A stretch of DNA of 64,000 nt, from assembly GCA_025353725.1 (NCBI GenBank), contig JANXOF010000045.1, positions 62,001 to 126,000 of the forward strand. Direction: 5' to 3'. The notes beneath the pieces are model-generated. The model searched no databases and was not told where the DNA came from. It worked only from the letters and a program-made list of their open reading frames with translations. This stretch comes from Polyangiaceae bacterium (GTDB taxonomy: Bacteria; Myxococcota_A; Polyangia; Polyangiales; Polyangiaceae). The position numbers and the translations under genes were made by a program. This document shows, in pieces, positions 42,303-51,930 of this stretch. The first letter of the stretch is position 1; each line of letters opens with the position of its first letter.

Positions 42303-43357
42303 AATGTGGTTTGAGCAAAAGGCAGCGCGGTGCGTGAACCCCGAATCGCGCGAGCTAGTGAAACGGCGTCAGCACCGTCCGAAGCTACGGGAATCCAGCC
42401 ATAAGGCGTCCACCTTACGACGCTCGCGTCGTGGCCGAAATCGAGCGGCGGTGAGTGCGCGATCGGTACAAACGCCGAGTTATCGAGCCATCCCACGGCG
42501 ACGCGGACGACCGACGGTTCAGGTAGCGCGACCAGCGTGAGGTCAGGCTCGTTGGATGCGAGGTCGACATCGAAGTCGCGGATTTCGGTTTTCGGGCCGT
42601 CCCACGTCGGCGTGATGATGAGCGCCCGGACGACGAGTCGCCCGCGCGGACTTGCTTCACGGACCGCGCGCAGCGTCGCCGTCGAAGCGCTCCAACGTGC
42701 GTACATGCGGCTGCCGGCCGCGTCGGACGGAACGGGAATCGCGATGCAGTGATCGGCGACATCGCTCGATGTCTCGGCTTCACGTTGCGGAAGGGCGGCA
42801 ATCGCTGCGGCCTCTACCTCAACGAACTCGTGGGTGATGGTCTCCGGCTCGTCGTTCGGATGGGCATCTGGCTCGAGTTCGAACTCGGGCGGTAGTTTTG
42901 GTTCGGGCGGAATATACGTTTCGTCTTGGAGTCGTTCGAGCAACATCGAAGCGGCGGCATGATCGGGCTCACGCTCGAGCACGCGTCGGAGTGTCTCGAC
43001 GGCCCGCGCGCGATGACCTTGCGCGGCGTAGATTTCTGCGAGCGTCACGGTCGGCATCGCTTGCGGCTCGGCGTGCGCCGCGCCCGGTGGAACGAGGTCG
43101 AGCGCGAGAGTGCGAATTCGATCCGCTGCGTCGGGCAGGTGCAGTCCGCGCTCCACAACGCGTGCGACGAGGTCTCTCGCGCGACCGAAAAAGCCGCGAC
43201 TCCTCCGAAGCTGCGAGGCGTCGACCGTGAGGTCAAGACGGAGCAGCTCGTCCATGAGTTCGGGGCGCGTGAGGATGCGCGCGCGCCGTATTCCGGCAGC
43301 CTGAGCTCGAACGACTAAGGTTTCGCGATCGAGATTCTCGAGCTCCACGCGGTCCAT
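42281..43357 (-). CDS. Rho_N/TPR/DUF4912-like protein
   Basis: The 358-residue protein starts at ATG 43357 (GTG 43360 is one codon earlier). The first 40 residues (LENLDRETLVVRAQAAGIR) resemble the Rho_N nucleic-acid-binding helix pair. Two TPR-like helices follow (TLAEIYAAQGHRARAVETLRR), then a Pro/Glu-rich linker. The last 150 residues fit DUF4912 (MYARWSASTATLRAVRE, VAVGWLDNSAFVPIAHS). The Rho_N plus DUF4912 pairing is known in other bacteria, but its function is not. It lies seven bases after ribF and could be co-transcribed with it. Confidence 0.65.
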   Translation of the reverse strand: MDRVELENLDRETLVVRAQAAGIRRARILTRPELMDELLRLDLTVDASQLRRSRGFFGRARDLVARVVERGLHLPDAADRIRTLALDLVPPGAAHAEPQAMPTVTLAEIYAAQGHRARAVETLRRVLEREPDHAAASMLLERLQDETYIPPEPKLPPEFELEPDAHPNDEPETITHEFVEVEAAAIAALPQREAETSSDVADHCIAIPVPSDAAGSRMYARWSASTATLRAVREASPRGRLVVRALIITPTWDGPKTEIRDFDVDLASNEPDLTLVALPEPSVVRVAVGWLDNSAFVPIAHSPPLDFGHDASVVRWTPYGWIPVASDGADAVSLARAIRGSRTALPFAQTTFQSTSSG

Positions 43358-43366
43358 CACGTCACC

Positions 43367-44302
43367 TTACCGCAGCTTGTCCCGAGCCGCCTGAGCGTCC
43401 ATTTCTATTTGGGCTCGGAGCAGGTCGAGGCTTGCAAACTTTCGTTCTTCTCGGATGCGCGCGACGAGTTCGACTCTCATGGTTTGCCCGTAAAGGTCGC
43501 CGTCGAAATCGAAGAGGTGAACCTCGAGGCGCTGCGCGAAGCCGTCTACGGTAGGTCGGACGCCCAGGTTCATCACACCACCGACGCTCGCCACGTCACG
43601 CACGTGACCCACGTGACCGAGACCTTCGTTTTGCGCGGCCAGGGTCGATGTCACGCACGCGCGAACGGCATACACTCCATACGCCGGGAGCATCTCGAAA
43701 ACGCCGCCCAGGTTCGCTGTCGGAAACCCTAACGTGCGGCCACGTCGGTCGCCGGATTCGACCGTGCCGCTAAGTGCATGGCACCGGCCGAGCACCCGAG
43801 CCGCGCCTTCTACCGTACCCATGGCCAGTGCCTCGCGGACGCGCGTACTGGAAAATGGGCCCTGTTCGTCGCCCGCTACGTCGGCAGCGACGGCCTCGAA
43901 GCCGTGCGCGGCACCTAGCGTTCGTAGCGCGTCGAAGTCCCCGGCGCGCTTGTGCCCGAAGCGAAAATTCTGACCCACAACGACTGCGCGCGCGTTGAGC
44001 TGTGCCGTCAAGATCTCCTCCGCGAACCAAGAAGGTGAGGCGGCCGCAAGCTCCATCGTGAAGGGTTCGACCGTTACGGCGGTCGCCCCGTGGCTGCGCA
44101 GGAGTTCGAGTCGCGTTGGGAGTGTCGTCAGTTGAGGCGGCGTGCCACGGCCGAGTACGGACGAGGGGTGCGGGTCAAACGTGAGCACGACGCAGCGCAG
44201 CCTTTGTGCATCGGCCAGCGCGCGCGCTTGCGCAAGGACAGCCTGGTGCCCTCGATGAACGCCGTCGAAATTCCCGATGACAACCACACTCGGTTCGGTC
44301 AC
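43367..44302 (-). CDS. ribF: Bifunctional riboflavin kinase/FAD synthetase
   Basis: RibF phosphorylates riboflavin to FMN and adenylates it to FAD. The 311-residue protein has the N-terminal adenylyltransferase part with GNFDGVHRGHQ near residue 10 and FSSTRVREAL, then the kinase part with RTLGFPTANL and GVRPTV. The kinase domain has an extra loop of about 15 residues with a short repeated HVGHVRDV unit, encoded by repeated CACGTGACC-like bases near 43590. Length is otherwise normal. Confidence 0.95.
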   Translation of the reverse strand: MTEPSVVVIGNFDGVHRGHQAVLAQARALADAQRLRCVVLTFDPHPSSVLGRGTPPQLTTLPTRLELLRSHGATAVTVEPFTMELAAASPSWFAEEILTAQLNARAVVVGQNFRFGHKRAGDFDALRTLGAAHGFEAVAADVAGDEQGPFSSTRVREALAMGTVEGAARVLGRCHALSGTVESGDRRGRTLGFPTANLGGVFEMLPAYGVYAVRACVTSTLAAQNEGLGHVGHVRDVASVGGVMNLGVRPTVDGFAQRLEVHLFDFDGDLYGQTMRVELVARIREERKFASLDLLRAQIEMDAQAARDKLR

Positions 44303-44396
44303 GGTTTCGGCCCCGCACAGCCTCTAAACCTCGCATGCATCGTCTGAGCCCGAGACTAGTGCCGCGCGCGGTACTTTCGGATAGATTTCGCAAGCC

Positions 44397-45347
44397 ATGC
44401 GTCCCTCGCCCGACAGGTCCAGCCAGTTTACTCCTCGAAGTGCTGCAAGTGCCGCCGATTCCAGTCCTTCTCGCCCGCCGTTTCGGTCCCATCCATGGCG
44501 TGCCGGTTTGTTGCCTACGCTTTTGGTGGCGTGCCTCGCGCTCGTTCTGACGTTCGCGCGTGACGCTCGCGCCTCTGGGACGTTCAAGTTGAAGAGTACC
44601 GAAGCGACAGAGGTGTCCGGAGCGTGGCATCTCTACGTGACCATCGAGATGCCGAAGGCGCCCCTTACGGCCCATCAATCGATGAAGTTCCTCTTCACCA
44701 AGACGATGGCCTACGAGCGCTCGCTCGTGGACGGGAACGCCGAGCCCGTCATGAACCGACAAGCGCTGCAAAACCAGACCCCGACAGTCGAGAGTCTCGA
44801 CGTCGACTTCGCCGACCCAAGCGGAAAAGTCTTCAAAGGAACGCGATTCGACTTCGGCCTTACCCGCACGCGCGGCTACGAGGCGGGCGAGTACAAGGTC
44901 GAGGTGAGAACGTCGGAAGGCGTCCAAGTCGGCACGATGCAGACGCTCATTCTTAAAGGCGACAATGCCGTCGTCGACCGCCGAGCGATGGCGTTCAACG
45001 CGAAAGAGCCGAAGGTAAGGAAGGTCGAAGGTTACGACGGCGGCTCTGCGGCCGGCACTGGTGAGCCCGCTGGCGCTGCGGCGAACCAGTCGATGGGCGA
45101 GGTTACGCCGACAGGTGTAGGTCAGTCGTTCGTGCCGAAAGAAGGACTCAACAAAACGCCGGAGGAGGAGATCAAAGTACGTCCCCAAGGGTGTGGGTGC
45201 GCCGTCCCAGGCATGTCGGCTTCGTCGACCGGTGCCTTCGCCACGGGCTCACTTTCAGGGTTGGGCACGCTCGGTGGCCTGGCTTGCCTCGTCGGTCTTG
45301 CCGCGTTGGGACGTCGCCTTCGCGGCCGCCGCCGCGCCCATGCTTAA
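44397..45347 (+). CDS. Exported protein with MYXO-CTERM-like sorting tail
   Basis: The 316-residue protein has a long N-terminal region with a hydrophobic segment (LLPTLLVACLALVLTFA, about residues 38-55) and a likely cleavage near ARASG. The mature beta-rich part (STEATEVSGAWHLYVTIEM) has no family I recognise. The C-terminus has the tripartite MYXO-CTERM layout: a CGC motif (QGCGCAVPG), a hydrophobic helix and an Arg-rich end (RRLRGRRR). Such tails direct myxobacterial proteins to the cell surface. It lies three bases before holA. Confidence 0.75.
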   Translation: MRPSPDRSSQFTPRSAASAADSSPSRPPFRSHPWRAGLLPTLLVACLALVLTFARDARASGTFKLKSTEATEVSGAWHLYVTIEMPKAPLTAHQSMKFLFTKTMAYERSLVDGNAEPVMNRQALQNQTPTVESLDVDFADPSGKVFKGTRFDFGLTRTRGYEAGEYKVEVRTSEGVQVGTMQTLILKGDNAVVDRRAMAFNAKEPKVRKVEGYDGGSAAGTGEPAGAAANQSMGEVTPTGVGQSFVPKEGLNKTPEEEIKVRPQGCGCAVPGMSASSTGAFATGSLSGLGTLGGLACLVGLAALGRRLRGRRRAHA

Positions 45348-45350
45348 ACG

Positions 45351-46394
45351 ATGACGCCCGAAGAGGCGATAAAGCGCGCGGAACGCGGCGAACTTCTCCC
45401 GGTGTGGCTCATCCTTGGCGAAGAGCGAATGTTCCGCGACCAAGTCGTCGCGGCCATCACCAAAGCCGCGCTGCAAGGAGGCTTGCCGGAGTTCAACTAC
45501 GATAGGTTCACGGCCGGCGAATCGGATGTCGACAGGGTCATCGCGGCTACGCGAACCGTGCCGATGATGGCCAAAAAGCGCGTCGTCTTCGTGCGTGGTC
45601 TGGAGCGTTGGGATACCGCGACCTCCAAAAGTGATCCTGACGGCAGTGGCAAATCGGTCCCACCACTCGATCGACTCGCCGAGTATGCGAAGGAGCCTAT
45701 CGACTCCACGACGCTGATTCTCGTTGCAGAAAAGCTCGACGGCCGTCGGAAGCTCGTTGCCCTGGCGAAGAAAAATGGGTTCTTGGTGGACTGCGCCCAA
45801 GTTGACCGACGCTCGCTGCCCGCGTGGATTCGACAGCGCGCGGACGGGAAGGGTCACGTCATCGACAAGGACGTTTGCGAGCTCATTGCGGAGCTGGCGG
45901 GCCCCGATCTTTCATACCTCGATGACGTACTCGAGCGATTATCTCTTTACGTCGGTCCGAGCGCTCCGATTACGGAAGATTCCGTCGCCGTCAACGTGAC
46001 ACGTGTGCGTCTTGCCGATACGTGGAATCTCGTCGATGCCGCGAGTACGAAGGACCTCGGTCGCGTCCTTGCGCTGTTCGCCGACGTTTACGACCCGCGC
46101 GATCGCGGCCTTCCCCTCGTGGGCGCCATCGCGTGGTCGATTCGCCAGCTCCTCAAGCTTCAGTCGGCACTCTCCTCTGGCGCGAGCCTCGACGAAGCCG
46201 CTCGTCGCGCCGGCATATACCCGGCATTCCGCGCGCGTGAGCACGCTCAAAAGCTCAAGGCGTTTCGACCTCGCGAGCTCGAACGGTGGCTTGTCGTCGT
46301 GCAGGAGACTGACCTTGCGCTGAAGAGCTCAAGGCGACCCGCCGACTCGATTCTCGAAGAGATGTTCACGCGGCTATGCAAACGAGCCGCGTGA
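45351..46394 (+). CDS. holA: DNA polymerase III delta subunit HolA
   Basis: HolA is the clamp-loader subunit that opens the sliding clamp. The 347-residue protein shows the delta N-terminal pattern (PVWLILGEERMFRDQVV), a Rossmann-like ATPase-type region lacking a P-loop (VVFVRGLERW), DLSYLDDVLERLSLY, and a C-terminal helical part ending KSSRRPADSILEEMFTRL. This order and length fit the family. It is followed after 27 bases by the fumarase gene. Confidence 0.9.
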   Translation: MTPEEAIKRAERGELLPVWLILGEERMFRDQVVAAITKAALQGGLPEFNYDRFTAGESDVDRVIAATRTVPMMAKKRVVFVRGLERWDTATSKSDPDGSGKSVPPLDRLAEYAKEPIDSTTLILVAEKLDGRRKLVALAKKNGFLVDCAQVDRRSLPAWIRQRADGKGHVIDKDVCELIAELAGPDLSYLDDVLERLSLYVGPSAPITEDSVAVNVTRVRLADTWNLVDAASTKDLGRVLALFADVYDPRDRGLPLVGAIAWSIRQLLKLQSALSSGASLDEAARRAGIYPAFRAREHAQKLKAFRPRELERWLVVVQETDLALKSSRRPADSILEEMFTRLCKRAA

Positions 46395-46421
46395 TTTGGA
46401 GTAAGCTACGCCGGAACGACA

Positions 46422-48107
46422 ATGAGTGAGTCCCCGTTTCGCTACCAGGAAATGCTCCCTCTCGGAGCTGACGCGACGCCCTACCGTTTGCTCACGAGCG
46501 CACACGTCTCCACGTTCGAGGCGGGAGGGCAGACGTTCTTGCGCGTCGCTCCGGAGGCGTTGACCGTTCTCGCGCGGGAAGCGATGCGTGACATTGCTCA
46601 TCTCCTTCGTCCGGGGCATCTGGCTCAGCTTCGAGCCATTTTCGACGACCCAGGGGCGTCGCCAAACGATAAGTTCGTCGCGCTCGACTTGCTTAAAAAC
46701 GCGAATATAGCGGCGAACGGCGTCCTTCCGATGTGCCAGGACACGGGCACCGCGATCGTGATGGGAAAGAAAGGGCAATTTGTGATCACGGGAGGCGCCG
46801 ACGAAGAAGCCCTCTCGCGCGGCATCTTCGAGACGTACCGAACAAGTAACCTGCGCTATTCGCAGATGGCGCCGCTCGATATGTATTCCGAGACGAATAC
46901 AGGGTCTAACTTACCCGCGCAAATCGAACTTTTTGCGACGGATGGCGATGCCTACAAGTTTCTATTCATGGCAAAGGGCGGAGGCTCCGCGAACAAGAGT
47001 TATCTTTTTCAAGAGACCAAGGCGCTGCTCAATCCGGCATCGCTCCTCGCGTTCGTCGAAGCAAAGCTCAAGGGGCTAGGGACGGCGGCGTGTCCTCCTT
47101 ACCACCTCGCTTTGGTTGTCGGCGGTACGTCGGCCGAACAAACTCTCAAAGTCGCTAAACTCGCGTCGGCTCGCTATCTCGATACATTGCCGACGAGCGG
47201 CAACGAGCTGGGGCGGGGGTTTCGCGATCTCGAACTCGAAAAGGCAATTCTCGAGCTTTCGCAACGCACCGGAATTGGCGCGCAGTTTGGCGGGAAGTAC
47301 TTCTGCCACGACGTGCGCGTGGTGCGGCTGCCGAGGCACGGAGCCTCGTGCCCAGTAGGTCTTGCGGTGTCGTGTTCGGCCGACCGCCAAGTTCTCGGCA
47401 AGATTACCAAAGACGGAGTGTTCCTCGAACAACTCGAGAGCGACCCTTCGAAGTATTTGCCTGAACTCGATCACGACGAGCACGAGAGTGATGTCGTTCG
47501 CGTTTCGCTTGCCCAGCCGATGAGCGCCATTCGCGCCCAGCTTTCACGTTACCCTATCAAGACGCGCCTCTCGCTGAGTGGTCCGATGATCGTCGCGCGC
47601 GATATTGCTCACGCGAAGCTCAAAGAGCGCTTAGACGCAGGAAGAGGTCTTCCTGCCTACATGAAGGACTTTGCCGTTTACTACGCAGGCCCCGCGAAGA
47701 CGCCTGAGGGAATGCCCTCGGGGTCGTTTGGGCCCACGACCGCCGGAAGGATGGATGCGTACGTCGACGCGTTTCAAGAGAACGGCGGCAGTTTCGTCAT
47801 GCTCGCGAAAGGCAATCGCGGTGCTGCAGTCACGCAAGCATGCAAAAAACACGGAGGGTTTTACCTCGGTTCGATCGGGGGACCCGCGGCGCGCCTCGCC
47901 CAAGACTGTATTACGAAAGTCGAGGTTCTCGAATATGCCGAACTCGGGATGGAGGCCGTGTGGAAGATCGAAGTCGTCGACTTTCCCGCTTTCATCATTG
48001 TGGACGACAAAGGAAACGACTTTTTCGAAACGCTTACCGGACCTCCGTCGGCGAAGCGTTCCCTCCCGGTTGCGACTCAATCAGCGGCTCAATCAGCGAA
48101 GGAGTGA
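46422..48107 (+). CDS. Class I fumarate hydratase ([4Fe-4S])
   Basis: This 561-residue iron-sulfur fumarase interconverts fumarate and malate in the TCA cycle. The family cysteines are in LPMCQDTGT (near residue 104) and [19 protein letters not shown] (two Cys). The C-terminal beta domain with GPTTAGRMD and [12 protein letters not shown] is present. The length suits FumA/FumB-type enzymes with both domains in one chain. The last codons contain a 12-base tandem repeat (48076-48099). The 3' end overlaps the convergent lipoprotein gene by 15 bases. Confidence 0.95.
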   Translation: MSESPFRYQEMLPLGADATPYRLLTSAHVSTFEAGGQTFLRVAPEALTVLAREAMRDIAHLLRPGHLAQLRAIFDDPGASPNDKFVALDLLKNANIAANGVLPMCQDTGTAIVMGKKGQFVITGGADEEALSRGIFETYRTSNLRYSQMAPLDMYSETNTGSNLPAQIELFATDGDAYKFLFMAKGGGSANKSYLFQETKALLNPASLLAFVEAKLKGLGTAACPPYHLALVVGGTSAEQTLKVAKLASARYLDTLPTSGNELGRGFRDLELEKAILELSQRTGIGAQFGGKYFCHDVRVVRLPRHGASCPVGLAVSCSADRQVLGKITKDGVFLEQLESDPSKYLPELDHDEHESDVVRVSLAQPMSAIRAQLSRYPIKTRLSLSGPMIVARDIAHAKLKERLDAGRGLPAYMKDFAVYYAGPAKTPEGMPSGSFGPTTAGRMDAYVDAFQENGGSFVMLAKGNRGAAVTQACKKHGGFYLGSIGGPAARLAQDCITKVEVLEYAELGMEAVWKIEVVDFPAFIIVDDKGNDFFETLTGPPSAKRSLPVATQSAAQSAKE

Positions 48108-49385
48108 GCCGAGAAACTGCCGGCTCCATCGCGCGGAGCGGCAGGTCGTTTCACCGCCGCCTGCCGTGATGCATCGAGCGACCATCGACTCGGGAAACGG
48201 CCCAAAGGCGTCGTCGCCCTCCACGCAGTAGCGAAGTGCGGAATCGAACGAAGCGCCAATCGCGCATTGTCCAGTTCCTCGTGCCCGCTCAGCGAGTCGC
48301 AAACTCCAGCGATCACTTCTGCACGCCTGGACGCCTCCGCCCCATTGGATGCATTTTTCAACCATCGCCTCGGTGAACGGTCCCCATGCGTTCGTACCGT
48401 CCGTGCAAAGCACGCCGCCGGCGTTGCCAACGCTTTGTTTCTCGTAGCCTGCTGGGCACGCGATCTCGCCTGAGTTCACGCGAGAGGGTCGATCGAGAGG
48501 CTGCACACCGCCGCGGCCGTCCGTGCGTACCCCTTGCGAATTGTCGAGCTCGTGTTGGAGCTCCGGAAGTATGGCAATGAAGACATGATATTGCAGCGGG
48601 TCTAAGTCGTCGACGGCAGGTAGAGCGCTCTCGAGCCCCGTGAGTCCACTGCCACTTTCGCCTTCGCGGGTGAGGGCGAGCCATGGCGTTGCCATCCATT
48701 GGCGCTTGAACCCGAGTTCATAATAGGAGTGCCGCGAGATCATGTTGGGTACCCAGACTCCGTTATTGTTGTCGGGGCGATACCAGTTGTTGTGATAGAG
48801 GCGCAGCGTCGTCGCGCGGCCGTCGCCCTCAGGCAAGCTGTCACCGACCATGGCGATATGATCGTCTCCAGCTTCACCCGTGCAGTCTGAGCGGAGGCAT
48901 CCTCCTACCAACGTTCCCACGGGAAGGTTTCCGCCATTAATCGTACGCAACGAAGCCAAAGCTCCCGATTTCGACCTCGGGAGCATGACCACGCGGCCAC
49001 CTGCATCGCGGACGTTTTCGAGCATTTCGGCGACGGACGGCGAGCTGTAGCGATCGATTCCGGTCATTTCGAGCACGTGCGAAAGGTTGTTTGCGCACTG
49101 TGCCGGTTGCGGAAAGGAGGGGTGATTTTCTTGTTCGTTCATCCACGTAAGCGCGTTGCGAAAGATGCGTTCGCCGGTCGGCGTTATCGCGTCGAAGCGG
49201 TACGCCACCTTGACGTCACTTGGCACCGTGACGGCCTGGGACATGGCCCCTAGGTGTTCGCCGGTGGCCGAATCCGATGTCTCTGCTCCGGCCGAGCAAC
49301 CGGTGAGGAGCGCGAGGGAAGGAACAAGAGCAAGTGCGAACGTAGCCGCGGAACGACGAGGATACGAAGTCGACGTGGTGAACAT
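48093..49385 (-). CDS. Lipoprotein with papain-like fold features and tandem Cys-rich C-terminal repeats
   Basis: From the ATG at 49385 the protein has 430 residues and a lipoprotein signal (ALLTGC). The N-terminal 200 residues have the pattern of an NlpC/P60 or CHAP-type cysteine peptidase: Cys in [10 protein letters not shown], His in GDDHIAMVG and Asn in LYHNNWYR. No closer family is recognised, so the activity is a guess. The C-terminus has two similar units of about 55 residues, each with GPF(T/P)E(A/S)MV followed by a conserved Cys pair and (T/A)CRS(D/A)RWS. The 3' end overlaps fumarase. Confidence 0.6.
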   Translation of the reverse strand: MFTTSTSYPRRSAATFALALVPSLALLTGCSAGAETSDSATGEHLGAMSQAVTVPSDVKVAYRFDAITPTGERIFRNALTWMNEQENHPSFPQPAQCANNLSHVLEMTGIDRYSSPSVAEMLENVRDAGGRVVMLPRSKSGALASLRTINGGNLPVGTLVGGCLRSDCTGEAGDDHIAMVGDSLPEGDGRATTLRLYHNNWYRPDNNNGVWVPNMISRHSYYELGFKRQWMATPWLALTREGESGSGLTGLESALPAVDDLDPLQYHVFIAILPELQHELDNSQGVRTDGRGGVQPLDRPSRVNSGEIACPAGYEKQSVGNAGGVLCTDGTNAWGPFTEAMVEKCIQWGGGVQACRSDRWSLRLAERARGTGQCAIGASFDSALRYCVEGDDAFGPFPESMVARCITAGGGETTCRSARWSRQFLGSLLR

Positions 49386-49654
49386 AGATGGGGTAGCTCC
49401 GGCGGTTTGAGGCCGGTGCTCTAGCGCCAAGAATCGACACGTGCAAGCTGACACCCTTCGTTGGACCACGCGTCCTGCCGTCCGTTGTAGCGGCCAACGT
49501 CCGGGCCTCGGGGATTTCCGTGTCGGGTGACGGCCTGTCGTGGCTGTCCGGAAGTGCCCCAGAGCGAGACAAGAAGCGACGCATTCACCCCAACTACACG
49601 CTCGCCACGCGCTTCCTACGCGCGGGCATACCGCGTGCAGCGCCGAGCTCCGCC
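49386..49654. other. Divergent intergenic region
   Basis: This 269-base gap separates the Cys-repeat lipoprotein gene from the NtrC-type regulator gene. I found no sigma-54 type GG-N10-GC element or convincing sigma-70 promoter on either strand. The open frame from 49520 into the regulator has no conserved sequence, so I treat it as leader. Confidence 0.4.
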
Positions 49655-51061
49655 ATGAATGCAGGCCGAATTCTTGTGGTCGACGATGAGCAGGAGACGT
49701 GCGATCTGCTGGCGGCGGTCTTGGAGCGTGAGGGCTGCGCCATCACGACGTCGACGTCGGCGGTGCACGCCTTGGAGCTCGTTGGAATCCAAGATTTCAA
49801 TGTAGTCCTCACCGATCTCACCATGCCCGAGATGGGGGGCCTCGAGTTTTGTGAACGCGTGCTGGGGACGCGGCCGAACGTCCCTGTGGTCGTCATCACC
49901 GGACAGGGAAGCCTCGAAAGCGCCATCGGCGCTATACGCGTTGGAGCGTACGATTTCATCACGAAGCCCGTCGATGCGAAGTTGCTCGTCGTGAGTGTCA
50001 CGCGCGCGCTTCAACATCGCGGTCTCGAGGACGAGGTGAAACGCCTGCGTTCATCGGCCGTCCCAGTAGGCACTGCACTCGAAAATATCGTCGGTGTGAG
50101 CTCGGCGATGCGTCATGTGTTCGGTCTCGTGAGTCGAGTCGCGGACAGTGATGCGGGCGTGCTGATTCATGGCGAGACGGGAACGGGGAAAGAGCTCATC
50201 GCGCGTGCCATTCACGAACGAAGCCGTCGCAAAGATGGGCCGTTCGTTGCCATTAACTGCGCTTCGATTCCCGCAAACTTGCTTGAGAGCGAACTCTTTG
50301 GACACGAGCGAGGTGCGTTTACGGATGCGAAGCAGCAACGTATGGGGCTCTTCCTCCAAGCAAACGGAGGGACGCTCTTCCTCGACGAAATCTTCGAGCT
50401 GCCGCTCGAGGTGCAACCGAAACTTCTTCGCGCGCTCCAGGAGCGAACGGTCCGTCCGGTAGGCTCGAACCGAGAAATGTCGTTCGACGCGCGCGTGCTC
50501 ACGGCGACAAACCGCGTGCTCGAGGACGAGGTTTACGAGCATCGCTTTCGTGAGGACCTTTTTTATCGAATTAACGTCGTAAAAATTGACGTCCCACCGC
50601 TGCGAGAGCGTGGCGGGGACGTGCTTCACCTTGCTAGGCACTTTCTTGCGCAGTACGCCAAGCGACATGGCAAAGGCGATGTCGAGATGGTGTTTGCGCC
50701 GGCTGCGGCGACAAAGCTAATGGGCTACGCGTGGCCCGGCAACGTTCGCGAGCTTGAAAATTGCGTCGACGGAGCGGTGGCCCTTGCGCGGAGTCACATT
50801 ATCGAACTCGATGACTTACCCGAAAAGGTGCGAAACTACCGCTCGGAGAGGTTTGTCATTGCGGCCAACCAACCCGAAGAGATTGTGACGATCGAAGAGC
50901 TCGAGCGGCGCTACGTACTCCGCGTACTTTCGCTTGTTGGCGGAAACAAGTCGCGCGCAGCTCAGGTACTCGGGTTCGACCGGCGCACGCTTTACCGCAA
51001 GTTGGAGCGCTATCACTCGGGATTTTCGCCGAACATCGAATACTCGACTGCGCGAGTTTAG
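49655..51061 (+). CDS. NtrC-family sigma-54 dependent response regulator
   Basis: The 468-residue protein has a receiver domain (ILVVDDEQETCDLL at the start, phosphorylation Asp in VVLTDLTMPEMGG), a sigma-54 AAA+ domain and a Fis-type DNA-binding domain (SRAAQVLGFDRRTLYRKL). In the AAA+ domain Walker A is GETGTGKE and Walker B is TLFLDEI. The loop that contacts sigma-54 reads GAFTDA rather than GAFTGA. No histidine kinase is next to it, so it is an orphan regulator here. The upstream open frame to 49520 adds an unlikely 45 residues. Confidence 0.93.
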   Translation: MNAGRILVVDDEQETCDLLAAVLEREGCAITTSTSAVHALELVGIQDFNVVLTDLTMPEMGGLEFCERVLGTRPNVPVVVITGQGSLESAIGAIRVGAYDFITKPVDAKLLVVSVTRALQHRGLEDEVKRLRSSAVPVGTALENIVGVSSAMRHVFGLVSRVADSDAGVLIHGETGTGKELIARAIHERSRRKDGPFVAINCASIPANLLESELFGHERGAFTDAKQQRMGLFLQANGGTLFLDEIFELPLEVQPKLLRALQERTVRPVGSNREMSFDARVLTATNRVLEDEVYEHRFREDLFYRINVVKIDVPPLRERGGDVLHLARHFLAQYAKRHGKGDVEMVFAPAAATKLMGYAWPGNVRELENCVDGAVALARSHIIELDDLPEKVRNYRSERFVIAANQPEEIVTIEELERRYVLRVLSLVGGNKSRAAQVLGFDRRTLYRKLERYHSGFSPNIEYSTARV

Positions 51062-51094
51062 TTCGCTTTTAGATAGGGGGCTTGAGTCCGTGAC

Positions 51095-51745
51095 TTAGTT
51101 GTCGAGATGGCGGTCGTGAAGGATTACCGTAGGAAGAACCTCGAAGTCTCCCGAGCCGCTGGCGTCTACCACTTGGGCGTGGCGGTAACCGAGCTTCATA
51201 TGCATGAACCCGTTGGTACGTCCTGGCGTCGTCGCCGTAAAGCCGAGTTGACGCCAGTGACCCGCGGCAAGTGCATCGCCGTAGCGCAAGACGGCGAGTT
51301 GGCAGCCGCTACCGAGGGTGTCGCAGAGGCGCCGAACGGCAGCTAGGTCGACATTTTTGTGACGATGGGAGGCGTCAATCTCGATACTTTCGATGTAGAG
51401 GAGATCGATTCCCGCCCCATCTGCGAACTCGTCTCGGTACCACCCGTGGGCAAAGTACGCGTCGCCGAGTGATTCGAGTTTCATCTTTCGGAGCGCTGGA
51501 AAGAGGTCACCGTAGGCGTCTGCGATCTCGCCCACGTGGACGACCGCGACGCGTGCGGTACCGTAAATCCGACCACGATGCGGCTCGAAGGCGGGGACCT
51601 TTAGGTTAGTCCCCGGACGCGCAGTGTCGTTGTCAGGCGCAGAGTGGTTCGACTCCACAATCTGGACGCCGAGCCAGGTCACGTAGGCCCTTGAGGCGGA
51701 GTCGGGAGTATCGAGCTCGATGTCGGCGTGTATCGAGAGCTTCAT
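51095..51745 (-). CDS. GNAT-like N-acyltransferase domain protein
   Basis: The 216-residue protein has an N-terminal beta-rich part and a C-terminal GNAT-like core. That core has LLYIESIEIDASHRHKNVD (beta 4 with the acetyl-CoA loop region) and HWRQLGFTATTPGRTNGFMHM (the final strands and helix). The normal Q/RxxGxG/A loop is degenerate (SHRHKN). Its substrate is unknown. It is convergent with the NtrC-type gene, with 33 bases between the two stop codons. Confidence 0.55.
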   Translation of the reverse strand: MKLSIHADIELDTPDSASRAYVTWLGVQIVESNHSAPDNDTARPGTNLKVPAFEPHRGRIYGTARVAVVHVGEIADAYGDLFPALRKMKLESLGDAYFAHGWYRDEFADGAGIDLLYIESIEIDASHRHKNVDLAAVRRLCDTLGSGCQLAVLRYGDALAAGHWRQLGFTATTPGRTNGFMHMKLGYRHAQVVDASGSGDFEVLPTVILHDRHLDN

Positions 51746-51930
51746 CCATCAACCGTCTCAAGCCCGCTCGCTTTGGTCAATTCCTGAGAAGCAGGGCGGT
51801 ACAGTTTTGCCACAACTGCCGCACTAGTGTAAGCGTGACGTCGTTCGCGGCTTTTGACCGCAGGACGTGAAACTCGAGTGCAGCCTCAACACGCCTGACG
51901 CGCCTGACGCGCGCCGCCTTGGACATTTTC

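Noticed and set aside
51777-51926. 49-codon minus-strand open frame four bases after the pseudo-receiver gene
   Set aside because: It starts well placed, but the product has a repeated RVRRVRR from a 9-base DNA repeat and no recognisable fold; not enough support.
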